Below are positions 11,870 to 23,900 of a DNA stretch of 64,000 nucleotides, one piece after another (the stretch's first letter is position 1; the number at the start of each line of letters is the position of its first letter). The DNA lies in the NCBI GenBank assembly GCA_015183035.1, contig JACZZP010000013.1:1860001-1924000 (forward strand), written 5' to 3'. The notes beneath the pieces were generated by a model. It was not told where the DNA came from and did no database searches. It worked only from the letters and a program-made list of their open reading frames with translations. Origin of the DNA: Meloidogyne chitwoodi. Its lineage: Eukaryota > Nematoda > Chromadorea > Rhabditida > Meloidogynidae. The position numbers and the translations under genes were made by a program.

Positions 11870-13254
11870 ATGGAATATTTGCCTGCAGAAGTACAATTCA
11901 AAATTCTCAAAAATCTCAGCTTTGATGAATTATTAATTTTCAAACAAACCAATCGCCACTTTTATGATTTTATTAAAAAATACAAAACAAGTTTGGCTCG
12001 TAAAAGACTCAAATGTCTCTACTTTGGAAGTTGTGCGGAACTAGATCGTGAATTAGGCGATTTTCCTGTGTATGAACATCTTCATGAGAAGGTTTTTTTT
12101 AATTTTTTTAATGTTTCGAAGCTAATTTTTTTTTTAGTGGCAATATGCTTTGGAAAATAAACAAATTCCTCAATTGTGTATGGTTACTAGCCAAAGTATA
12201 TCACTGAATCCCGGACACACTGAACCTTTGATTGCTCTTAAGGAATGTAATATTTTAAATTAATTAAAAAAAGTTTTCCCTATTTTACGAAAAAAAATTT
12301 TGAAATTTGTCCAGCCAACTTAAGTAAACACCCCATTTATTCGCAATAATCAAAGGAGAGTTAAAATGCACCCATTTAATCGCAAAAAAATATTTTTTAT
12401 AAAATATTTTCTCTTGCGAATAAATGGGATGTTTACTTAAATTGGGTGGACAAGTTCTCTTCCACTTAATTAAATTCTTAAATTTAATATTTATTTTATT
12501 TGATATAGTTGATGAATCATTTTTTCCGATTATGTTTGACTGGCCATTAATTCCTAAAAACATTAAAGAATTGGAATTTGTTCGTTGTTGTTTATTGAAA
12601 ATGCTCAGCTGTGATTTTAATTGTATTGAATTTCAATGTTCTATTTTCAATCCAAAGATGATCAAATTACTTCTTGACAATGAAGAAATTGTCAAAAAGA
12701 AATTTAATTGTCAGAAGGCTGTTTTTCAGTTTGACAAAAATATCAATGTTTGGGCATCTGTTTTTGATTATTTGATTATTAGTGAAGCTTTGGTTGTAAA
12801 GTTTGAAGCATATAGAACGACAGATGAAGATGAGTCAAGTTTAAATATTTTATTAGAATTATTGTTGAACGAAGGTTACAGAATTCCGTCAGCTATTTTT
12901 GATTGGGTTAGTGATAAACAAATTGGATTTTACAATAATCTTATAAATGTAAGGGAGAAATTGTTTTATTTAATTAAAAAATAATATTTTTAGAAGCTAG
13001 AAACATCAAAGGAGGATTTGTCAAGAATGGTGACTAAAATCAAATTTTGTTTTCAAGGCTTGAATAATTCTGGAGAATTAATTGTTAGAGGAGTTGAAAT
13101 GAGTGAAATCATCAATAAAGAAAAGTGTTATAAAATTACAAATATTCATAACTCTAAAATGATGTTTTCAATTATATGGAATTACAATAAATATGAAGAT
13201 GAAAATTTTGTTGAAATTTTTTTGGAAAGTATAGAGATTGCTCGAATTAAATAA
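11870..13254 (+). CDS. F-box domain protein
   Basis: Probable substrate adaptor of an SCF ubiquitin ligase. The N-terminus reads MEYLPAEVQFKILKNLSF followed by DELLIFKQTNRHFYDFI, matching the F-box pattern (LP.E....IL..L....L.....V.R.F...I). Exons: 11870-12091, 12138-12246, 12509-12948 and 12994-13254, with consistent phases (0, 1, 0) and a TAA stop, giving about 343 aa. The C-terminal ~270 residues show no named domain, as in the expanded lineage-specific F-box families of nematodes. Intron 2 contains a hairpin element (12316-12445). The substrate is unknown. Confidence 0.8.
12316..12445. mobile_element. short hairpin element, copy 3, in F-box intron 2
   Basis: Terminal inverted repeats run from AACTTAAGTAAACACCCC..TTCGCAA to TTGCGAATAAATGGGATG..AATTGGG. 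A second internal half-site (CACCCATTTAATCGCAA) sits inside. The element lies wholly within the intron, so splicing would remove it. Confidence 0.75.
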
Positions 13255-14054
13255 GTGAAAATATTAATTGTTAGGTTTATTTTTCTTATTGTTAGTATAT
13301 CGTATTTTAATTTGTTTTTGTGATATCATTATTTTTTGTAAAATTAAATATATTGTATTTAAAAATAAAAAACGTCAAAAAAATTATCTTAATTTCTTTT
13401 TATTAAAATCGAAAATTTTATTTAATTTTTTTAAAATGTTAACCTGACAAATGTTTGTGTCAATCATCACATTTAGGTAATTTAGTCTCATTTGTTGTCA
13501 AATATTAGAGAATTCTAAAATATTAGAATGTTCAATGTCTTCTCTTAAAACTTCTGTTCCATTCTATAATCTTTACATTAAAACTAAAAATCTCTAAAAT
13601 TAATAAAAATTAAATTAAAAATATTAAATGATTATTATTGAAAACATATTTTTAAATTTTACTTTCATCTCCAAGACTAGGGAAAATTAAATGATTATGT
13701 GTTGTAAAAAAAGAAAAGAAAAATTAATTATAGTACTAAAAAAAGAAAATACAATTTAATTTGATTTTGAGAATATTACACACAAAAAATGAGATATATT
13801 AAACTATATTCTACAAAAAATAAAGCCTTTTTTATGAGAGAGAAAAGTCATTTTTAATAGTGGTAATTTTTGTATAATCTCCAATAAAAATAATGCCAAA
13901 TTCAATTTAAATAAACAAATAAAAAACACCGGCACTTTTATTAGAAAAAATACGTTATAATAATAATAATTTTTTTAAATAATTTTTTTCCTAATTAATA
14001 ATTGTGCAAATAGAAGATCGAAATATATTTTATTATTTTTAAAAAATAATTCTT
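13255..14054. other. intergenic between F-box and ogdh genes
   Basis: Convergent 3' ends. AT-rich, with AATAAA-like signals (for example near 13362) and no supported gene. Confidence 0.45.
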
Positions 14055-17000
14055 TCAATTAACCGGTTTTACGAGAATAGCTTCTAACATTTCTGCCTGT
14101 TCCTTTTGATGAATAAATTTATTTCCAGTAGCAGGCGATGCGCAAGGCTTACGACCAGCGTAAATAATACCACGATTTGATCTATAAAATATAATTTTAT
14201 TTAAATATAAAAACACAAACTTTTTCAAGAATGACAGAAAACGCGGTTGAACGAAACTCCACGCACCCATATTCTGAAAATAAAAAATAAATAAACAAAA
14301 AATTAAAAAAAAATAAACCTTATGCTCTTCTTGTGCCCAAATAATATCTGCATTTGAGTATTTATTGCATTCTTCAATAAGCAAATCGTAAGGAAATGGA
14401 CTAAGTTGCTCAACACGAGCAAGAGCAATCTTAAAAATATTTCATTATATTTAAATTAAAAAACAAACATCTGCTTCAAGCCCTCGCTTTTTTCGTTCTA
14501 ACATGATATCATAATAGACCTTTCCTTAAAATAAAAAATTTTAAATTAATTAATCTAAAAATATTCATAAAGTTTTGTGCACTGGAAAATAGTTCCGAAA
14601 AGCGCCACTGTCTCCGAAAAATCAGGTAGCATTAAATCAGCTTCGAACCTTGGGCCTTTATTGTTCAAACGGCGGCCTAATCCACTAAACCATCTCAAAC
14701 ATAATCATTAATAGGAAATTAAATGTCTTATTTCTTCCTTTTCTACAATTTTTATTAACATCAAGGCCCTTCAATCAAAAAACAGTATTTATCAAAATAA
14801 AAACCTGAACAAAAAATAACACGCTTTACATTGACCGAATTTTCACTTGCTTTGCCTTCTTCAACTCCAACTCGTTGAAATGATGTCCCAGTCAAGAAAC
14901 TTTCAATAGAAGAACGAGCTAATGGATGACGAAGAAGATACTTTTTTTAATTTTAAAAAGTAATTTATACATTTTTAAAATTAAAAAGAATACTTTAGGA
15001 GTAAATACAATCAACGGTTTACGAAATGGCACATAAATTTGCCGTCTAAGCAAATGGAAAAGATTGGCAGGTGTTGTTGGATTTGCAACAATCCAGTTAG
15101 TATCATTTAATTGACGAGCAACAAATGCATCATCAAATTTTGTGTCCTAAAAAATTAAAATAAAAAGTTTAAAAAAAGTTCAACATCATAAATGAACAAA
15201 TAAAATTTTTAAATTAAAAAATTTCCAAATAAATTTTTAATTATTTAAAAAACCTCATCAAAGCGGATTCCGTCATCCTCGTTACACATTTGCAAAAAAC
15301 GTTCTAAAAAATATTAAAATTAATATTTATAAAAATTTAATAAAATAACCTGGTCTAGCACTGCTATGTTCAGGACCCATCCCTTCATAACCATGAGGGA
15401 GTAGCAAAGTCAAACCACTTTGTCTAATCCATTTAGACTGTCCAGAAGATATAAATTGATCAATCACACATTGTGCAGTATTTGCAAAATCACCAAATTG
15501 AGCCTCCCAGATGATTAACGAGTTTGGATTTACAAGAGAATAACCAAGTTCAAATCCCAAAACTGCATATTCACTTAAAGAAGAATTGCAAACAACGTAC
15601 TCTGCTTGTGTCTGTAATTTGAAAAATAAAAATTTTAAAAAATTAATAAAAAAAAACCTCAGACAAATCATTCAAAGGATTGTAGATTTTCTGATCAATT
15701 TTTTGGTCATGTAAAACATGATGGCGATGAGAAAATGTGCCTCTTTCTACATCCTGGCCTGAGAGGCGCACATGAATTCCTTACATATATTTTTTTAATA
15801 TTTTAAAATTATATTAAAAAAAGAAAACCTTCTTTTAGCAATGAACCAAAAGCTAATGCCTCACCAATTGACCAATCAAGACTGTTATCATGATACATAT
15901 CACGACGTCCTAAAAAATATTTTAAAAATAAATTTATTAAAAAAACCTTTTAATGTTCTTTCCAATCCTCTATGCAAATTAAATCCTTCAGGAATTTGAG
16001 AAAATCTCATAACAATTTCTTCCAAGTTTTCTTTATCAATTCCTGTCGGTGGAACATAAAAAGGATTCTTATCACGAAAGAAATCGTCCCAAGGCGAATC
16101 GAGCCAATCACGATTACGAACAGTTGTTATCTTTTTTGCATTTTCATAAGCCTCTTCTAGAATTGAACCGTATTTGCTGAGTTCATCGTCTACGTATCCT
16201 TGATCAGCAACTCCTTCAGCCAGAATCTTTTTTTGATATTGTTCAAGAACTGGTTTTGTCTGTTTAATACGCTGGTACATTAATGGTTGTGTAAACATTG
16301 GTTCATCCAATTCGTTGTGTCCATAACGGCGATAACATACAAGGTCGATAATGACATCCTTTTTAAATTCTTTTCTCCATTCAGAAGCAACATTGCAAAC
16401 CTTAAATAAAAATAAATTTTAATTCAAAAAATAAGAAAAACAAACATGCATAACAGCTTCTGGATCATCAGAATTCACATGAAATATTGGCGCTCCCATA
16501 ACACGGCCAGCATCTGTGCAATAGGGGGAGGAACGCGAAGAGCGAGGATCAGTGGTAAATCCAATTTGATTATTTACCACAATATGAATGGCCCCATGAA
16601 TGGCGTAATCAGGTAGATCGTTTAAATTAAAGGTTTCCATAACAACACCTTGTCCAGAGAATGAAGCATCACCGTGCAAAACCAATGCCTAAGAAATCAT
16701 AAATTTTAAATAATTAAAATATATACCAAATATCGATCACAGGTAGGATCATTACTGTAATACGCTTCGGCATGAACCTTTCCTTGAACAACAGGGTCAA
16801 CCGCTTAAAAATGAAAATTTTGAATATAAAAGATAAATTTTAACAAAAATATAAAACGAAATTATTTAAATTATAAAATTAAACCTTCCAAATGAGAAGG
16901 ATTAGCCACGACCGCAATTTTTATATTACGTTGAGATTGACGATTTAGACGTTCAATACAAACACCAAGATGATATTTAACGTCACCAGAACCTTCATCT

Positions 17001-18252
17001 GTTGGTTCAAGTGTGCTGAATTGAGAGAGAATAGTGCTAAGCGGTTGACGACAGACATTAGAAAGAACATTTAAACGCCCACGATGAGGCATTCCAATTC
17101 TTTAAAAAGGAAAAAATTAAAATAAATTTTAAAAAAATATTTACACAACAGAATCAACGCCCATAGAAGAAGATTGATCAATAACTTGTTTGATAGCAGG
17201 AATTAAAACTTCACAACCTTCCAGCCCAAAACGTTTCTCACTAGGCCATTTTTTGGCCAAAAAGTCCTCAAACTTTGTAGAGCGTATTAGACGCTTGAAG
17301 AGAACTTTCTTTTGAGCAGGTGTCAATTCAGTAACACGAGGAGCTTCAAAATGTTTTCTAACCCAATCTTGCTGTTCATAATTAGTCAAATGCATGTATT
17401 CAATGCCAGTACGATGACAATAACTTTTCTAATAAAAATAAGTTAATAACAAGGTAATAAAAAACCTTAAGACGATCAACAATCTCACGAAGTGTAAGAG
17501 TTGCCTTATCACCCCCAATGAACGTTGTAGGAGGCAAAAGAAATTCTCGATCTAAATCTTGCTCGCTAAATCCATAAAAATCCAACTCGAGTTCTCTAGG
17601 GATTGTATCGTCCAAATCAGCGCTGTTAATTCCCAAAGGATCAAGATCAGCAATATTGTGACCCCGAGTCTTGAAAATGTAAATATTATCAATTATAGAA
17701 GAAAAAACCTGGTAACTCCGAATTAAGAGCTGAATTTTCAGATGGTCGTTTATAGCACGTGTAAGATCATCTGCCGGAATAACGGATGTAGCGGTCGACG
17801 GTTGAACTTCTTTAAAATCTCTCATTGCAAGTGTAGCATTTGGAGATGGGACGACATGGGAGAAGACAGATGGAGACTGAAATAACATAAAATACATCAT
17901 GATTTTCAAAGTAAACCTGAAAAGCCTGTCCAGGTTCCGCACCGGCATGTACATTGCTAAAAAAGTAATATAAATAAAAACAACGATTCTGAACTTTAAA
18001 GTTAATAAACTAAATATTAAATAACCTAAAATATGCATCCCAACTTTTGTGAACAGAACTCTTATCATGAAGCCAACTCTCATACATTTGTTCAATATAT
18101 ATTCCAGAACTTCCGTTCATAAATGGCTCGGCAGTAACACGAGAATGTGGTGTTTGTAACCATTTTATCGAAACAGAAAACGACCTCGTTGAGATACGGG
18201 TTAACATTACAATTTTAGTTAATTTATTAAGAAAAGTATAGTTTGCAGACAA
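14055..18252 (-). CDS. ogdh-1: 2-oxoglutarate dehydrogenase E1 component (mitochondrial)
   Basis: Thiamine-diphosphate E1 subunit of the 2-oxoglutarate dehydrogenase complex (TCA cycle, mitochondrial matrix). The N-terminus is basic and hydroxylated ([18 protein letters not shown], Met at 18207; an in-frame Met also at 18252), consistent with a transit peptide. It is followed by [20 protein letters not shown]. Diagnostic motifs: [48 protein letters not shown] with [12 protein letters not shown] (ThDP site), [18 protein letters not shown], and [18 protein letters not shown]. The C-terminus has [18 protein letters not shown] and ends ..ILVKPVN TGA. There are about 17 short exons. An intron near 14600 holds a tRNA-like relic. 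It shares a 330-bp upstream region with the divergent PARG gene. Confidence 0.97.
14630..14700 (-). repeat. tRNA-like module in ogdh intron
   Basis: Minus strand reads GAGATGGTTTAGTGGATTAGG ... CAAGGTTCGAAGCTG, i.e. A-box-like and B-box-like segments without paired stems. Confidence 0.5.
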
Positions 18253-18580
18253 AAATGAATCTAAATTTATAAGTTAAATTCTTAAAAACACATTATAAAG
18301 AAAAACAGGAAAATTAAGTTTTAAATTTGAGAAAAAATGATTCAACGATTAGATGGACTTGCGTCTACGTTTCCCGCGACTATTTAGACTTAAAATAAAA
18401 TTTTTAGGGGACACGTCCTTTTTAGTCGCGAGAAATTTAGTCTTTAGTTTTCTCTTTTTCTCTATTTCTTATTTTTAAAATACTATATCGCACTATACTT
18501 CCCTCAACAATTTTTTCAAGAAAATTCATTTTTCTAGTCATAATAATTGTTCTTTTTTAGGACTTTTATTTTCCTAAAAG
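18253..18580. promoter_or_regulatory. shared upstream region of divergent ogdh and parg genes
   Basis: A 328-bp gap between divergent start codons. It holds an unusual GC-containing block: CGCGACTATTTAG near 18375 and an inverted TTAGTCGCG at 18422-18430, plus GCGTCTACG at 18361. A closely similar block lies in the next divergent gap (27841-27883). Regulatory role is inferred from position and recurrence. Confidence 0.45.
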
Positions 18581-20458
18581 ATGTCAATAAATTTTTTACG
18601 TGATTTTTCACTACCAGAAGACTATTTTTTATGTAAATGTGATGAAACTGGACCTAAACCTTTGTGTAGTTCTGAACTTTATATTCATGGAAGACATATT
18701 CCTCTTCCTTTTTATAATCAAGAAAGATGGAAATGTATTGAAGGTTTTTAATTTAATTAATTTTATATTAAAATAAACTTAAATATTTTAGAAGCACTTG
18801 GTTGGATATCAAATGCTGGTGATTCTATGTCTTTTTTTGATTTTAAGGTTTGCAAAAGTTTATTACTTGTTAGGAAACTGATATTTAATTTTCTTATAAA
18901 AATAATATTATTTTAATTATTTTTAATTTACTAGGCAAAATTTTTTTCATACAACAATTTTACTGTTGAGCCTGATCTCAGCATTCTCTCCTCTTTATTC
19001 GACTCAAATTTAACATTTTTTGCATCTCCTAACCAAAATAAATTTTTATTGTCAACAATTGCTCGTCTTGCACTTGACTTACCTAGACAAATTAGACAAC
19101 CAATAAGAGCTCTTAAAATTGATCAAAATGGCTCAATAACTTTAAGTCAACGTCAAATTGCTTCTCTTCTAGCAAATGCTTTTTATTCGACTTTTACTTT
19201 TCGAAAGTTTGGAGAATTTAATAGGATCAATTTTATTAGGTTTCTATTTAATTGATGTGATTTTTAGTTTAAATATTTAAGACTTTTCAATCGAAAAACA
19301 CCCAAAGCATCAGAAAAACTAAAATGTATTTTACATTATTTTTCTCAATTTATTAAAAATCCTCCAACTGGAACAGTTTCAATTGTAAGACAAAAACTTC
19401 GTTATGAAGATGAACCAAAATGGGATGAGTTAGACATTCCTTTGATTAAATTAACTGCTTTATCTACTGGAAGAATAGAAAATGAAGGTGAAAATATGAC
19501 ACAAGTTGATTTTGCAAATGAATATATTGGTGGAGGAGTTCTTGGTTATGGACTTGTTCAAGTATTTTTTAAATATATTTTTTAGTTTTTATTCTTTTAA
19601 GGAAGAAATTCGATTTTTAATATGTCCAGAATTGATTATTTCTTGCCTTGTTTGTGAAAAGGTTTTTTATTTAAAATTTATTTTTAATTCTATGAAAATA
19701 AATTTAAGATGGAAAGTAATGAAGCAATATTAATTATTGGAGCAGAGCGTTACTCAGATTATCATGGATATGGAAGCACTTTTTGTTGGAAATATAGACA
19801 AAGAAATGTTTTTTCGCCAAGGTTTTTTTTAATTTTTGAATTTTTTTTTAAAATTTATTTAGGGATGCTATGGGAAGAGTAACCTCAGAATTAGTGGCTA
19901 TTGATGCCCTAAACTTTTCTTATCCTTTGGAACAATTCTTTGAGGGATATATTCGACGTGAACTTCGCAAGGCATTTGTGGGTTTTGCAGTGCGTACAGC
20001 TTGGAGTTTTGACCAAATTGCAACTGGAAATTGGGGTTGTGGAGTATTTGGAGGAGATTTTCACTTGAAAAGTTTGTTTTTATTTTGTTTTTGAATTTTA
20101 AAATTTATTTTAAGGCCTAATTCAATTAATGGCAGCTTCTTTTGCACGTCGCCCACTAGTCTTTTTTACATTTGGTATGGATTTATTTGCACAAGAATTG
20201 GAAGAAATTGTTTTATTATTACAAGCTGAAGGAGTTACAATTGGTAATTTTTTAATTTTTCAGAAATAAAAATTATAGGTAAAATAAAGGTTGCGGTCCT
20301 TTAGATTGACTGACCATCTTTAAAAAAATTCAATAAAATATTAAAATATTTTAGGCAAACTTTACCGGTTAATTATCAAATATTGTCAATCTGGAATTGC
20401 TCAACCACGAAGTCTTTTTGGGTGGATTAAAAAGAATTATAAAGCTGAACAAATTTAA
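18581..20458 (+). CDS. poly(ADP-ribose) glycohydrolase (PARG)
   Basis: Hydrolyses poly(ADP-ribose) chains, reversing PARP signalling in DNA-damage responses. The macro-type catalytic domain carries the PARG signature GGGVLGYGLVQEE, with the tandem catalytic glutamates, followed by IRFLICPELI. The adenine/tyrosine clasp region reads GAERYSDYHGYGSTFCW, and the GNWGCGVFGGDFHLKSLIQL motif and FTFG follow. The N-terminal accessory helical region (from MSINFLRDF) is also present. Start ATG at 18581, stop TAA at 20456-20458. Introns are mostly 40-60 nt. The protein is about 500 aa, so close to the minimal catalytic form without the long regulatory N-terminus of vertebrate PARG. Confidence 0.93.
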
Positions 20459-20984
20459 ATTGTTGTAAAAATATTATTTTATCCCTTAAAAATGTAAAAA
20501 TCCGTAATTTTTGAATAAAAATAAATTTCTTATTGTAAGGAAGATCTCTGCTAGCAGTTAAAAAGCTTAGGCAGAGGTATAAAATCAATTAAAAAAGGAA
20601 ATTAAAAAGTTGCTCCGATGGCTTAGTGGGATATCCCCGCTAAGGGGGTCACAGGATCGAACCTGCTCGGTGGCTAAGCTTGCTTCTCTCTTTCTTTACC
20701 TTAAAAAAAGAAAATTTTTAAGAGAAAAATCAAAATTTAATGATAATATGATATTTTTTAATTAGTAACAACAAGAATAATTAAACAAAAAATATTTTTA
20801 AAATAAAAAAAGATCATTATCAGATAAAAACAAAAAAAAAAATCATAATGAAAATTTAAAAACCAACAATAAACAACATTAAATAATAGAAGCTTATTAT
20901 AATTTTTTAACCTGTGAGCAAAATAAATAAATTTTTTTGTGTGAATTCTGCAATGGGCAGTGTGTCATAAAAATGTTTTTTTCC
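20459..20984. other. convergent 3' region of parg and nup155 genes
   Basis: AT-rich. The only notable content is the tRNA-like module at 20611-20676. Confidence 0.5.
20611..20676 (+). repeat. tRNA-like module
   Basis: GCTCCGATGGCTTAGTGGGA followed by a CCCCGC..GGGGGT stem and ACAGGATCGAACCTG. D- and T-arm-like elements are present, with a partial acceptor match (GCTCCGA / TCGGTGGC). It is short for a tRNA and the T-loop has ATCGAAC, so probably a relic. Confidence 0.5.
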
Positions 20985-23900
20985 TCAAACAATTTTTGAA
21001 ATTTGCGCATTTAAAAGTTCAATTCGTTCTGTTATACTTCTTTGTGTTGTTGAAGCAACTCCAAAACCCATCCGATCTTGGACATTTAATTGTAGAGCTG
21101 AGAGAAATTCCAAACAAGTGTTTTTGAGCACTTTTCTATATAAAATTAAAATTTAATTTAAAGAAATAAAAATTAACCGATCAGAACTTCCCAACGTTTT
21201 TGCTTCTTCCATGCATCGTTCAGTTGTCAAAACTGCCAAATCCAACATAAAATTGAATGCACGCTGATTTTGTTTCCAAAAAGGATCATAAATTCTTAAA
21301 AATAAAATTAATATTTTTTATTTTTTTTAATTTTAAAAATAAACCTGTACTGTTCCGAAGCAACAGAAAGTAATTTGTTATACTTAATTTCCGCACCATG
21401 ACAAATTCCCAAAATCCAATAAATTGGGGACGAATTTTTAAATGAAAATACAATCAATTCTCGAAGAATATAATCTTTATTAAAAAAAAATAAAAATTAT
21501 TTTTTAATTTAAAAAAAAACCTAATGGAACAAATTGCGGTGCAGAAACGTAACGTTTACGTAAACGCAAAAGAATTGAAGAAATGTTGTTTTGGATGGTA
21601 TCAAGAGTTGATCGATTTAGTGTAAAATTGCCAAGTTCTGGAATTTATTTAATAAAAAAAAATTAAGAAAGAAATTTGGTAAAAATGAAGCAAAAAAAGT
21701 GAAACAAATATTTGAAGCAATGTTTCAGTTTTTGCAACAAATAGTTGAAGCAAAGTTTCAGCTTTATGAAGCAAAAAAGAACTGAAGCAAAAGTTAATTT
21801 TGAAGCAAAAACAGAAAAAAGGCTTCAATTTTCGGAAACAAAGAAAAGGAAGCAAGGCTTCAAATTTTCCAAATTTGAAGCAAAAAACTGAATTTTTCCC
21901 AGTAAATATAAAATAACCCCCAAACAGCTATTAATTTATTTTTAATTTATATAATATTTTTAAAAAATTATTAATAAAAAAAACCTTTTTCCAAAATATC
22001 TCTCCAAACATTTTGAACAATTTCAGCATCAAATTGACTTGCACAATGTAAAACTGACAATTTTATTTCATGCAAATTATAAGTTTTTGCATAATTATAA
22101 AGTTGTGTTAAACCACAAAGTTGATAATTTAATGCTTCAATTGCTTCTTTTCCTCTAGCTGCTATTTCAACACTTGTATCAGATTCTAATAAAGTTCTAA
22201 AAAAACAAAAAATTAATTTAATTTAAAATATATTTTAAACAAAAAATACTTTGCTCTCATCTGAATTTGAGCAACATCAAGTTTGTCTTGAATTTCTTGT
22301 TTTAATTCCAAATTTGTTTTTGTTTCAGGAGCTGATTGGACACACATTAGGGCGTTGGATAAATGAGTAATTCTATTGTTGATACTTGTACGACTAAAAT
22401 AAAAATTAATTTAATATTCAAAAAGGACAGATTACACTTGAGTATCATATTAAAAAAAAATTTTTTTTTTAAACACGAGTGACAGTCCCCAAGTTCTTCG
22501 GTCCGTGAGTCCCTTTCCATCATTAAAATTTTTATATTTTCCCCTTTTAAGCAATAAACCTTGTAGTTTTTGACGCCATTCCAGATAAAACCTTTGCTGC
22601 TTCCAAATAATTATGACTTTTTTCATAATATTTCCATAGCAATTCTAAATAGATGTTGCCCTTTCCATCTTCAATTTCATGAAATAGGAATGATTCAAAA
22701 TATTTGAATTTGTTCTAAAAAAAATATTTTAAAAATAAATTTAATGAAAATCCTGAAGAAACTGCATCACGAAAATATTATTATTTTTTAACATTTAGAA
22801 GACATTATTATTCGATTCGTCTCATCAAAATAAGAATAATACTACATTCGACTTGCGAAAATAAATACGAGCAAAGATATAGGCTCTGGAAAATTGAAAA
22901 AATCAAAGGGGGGACCAAGCTCATTTAGGTGATTACCGAGGCTGCTTCCTCAAAAAAAATTTTTAATGATACAAATTCTTCAGAATTTTGCCAATTTAAT
23001 TATAAAAAAACCGCAATAAGTTGATCAGCCAAATTATTTGAAAGCATCCAATGAAAAACTTTAACACAAGCAAGTTCATCATTAGACTCCAAAACTCTTC
23101 GAATAAATTTATCTCTTTCTTCTTGTGCACGTACTGATGATAATTGTTGTTTAACAGCATCCGCCGAGTGAAAAAAATTATTTAAATTTATTGAAGCCAA
23201 TTGGTTTTCGTTGCAAGTTGTCAATGTTTGGAGAAGTCGGAGTACTTCCAAAATGCAATTATAAGCTTCATTTCTTTTTTCCATTGCTTCTTGAACAGCA
23301 CCATCAGTAGAAATTAAATGCTTTTTGTAAACTATTAATGCCAAATCGTTTGGATCTTCACGATGGGCACGCATTAGAGATAAATCAACAATTCCATCAA
23401 AATAAAGAACTTAAAGAAATAAAAATTATATTTAAAAAAAATTCAATGCTTGGGTAAAAACGATTAGTTATCCAAAATGGTACATAGTTTCTGTCTCTTC
23501 CCCATCCTTTCCTCTTTCATTTACAACAAATTGACCAAGGAACATGAAAAGAAATGACTCATCTCATACTTTCATAAAATTTAATCATTATTAATGAATG
23601 TTTGACCATTATGTCCATTGACCATTTTGTAGGTGAGAAGAGGAAAGAGTAAAGGAAAGAAAAACTAAAAAGAGAATACCCCCAAAATTAAAAAAAATTA
23701 AACCTTGTAACAAAAGATCACAAGTTTGAATAAGATTCAACTTTTGAATAGATTTTTTAAATTGAACAACAGCTTCTTTAACCATTTCAAGTCGTGGCTG
23801 AGTTGAAGTTTTTGCTCTATAAATATTTTCTGTTGCTTTAACAACTGAAGCATCATCAATAGTGAAAAGTGTTGGACAAAGAGCACGTAATCTTTCACTT

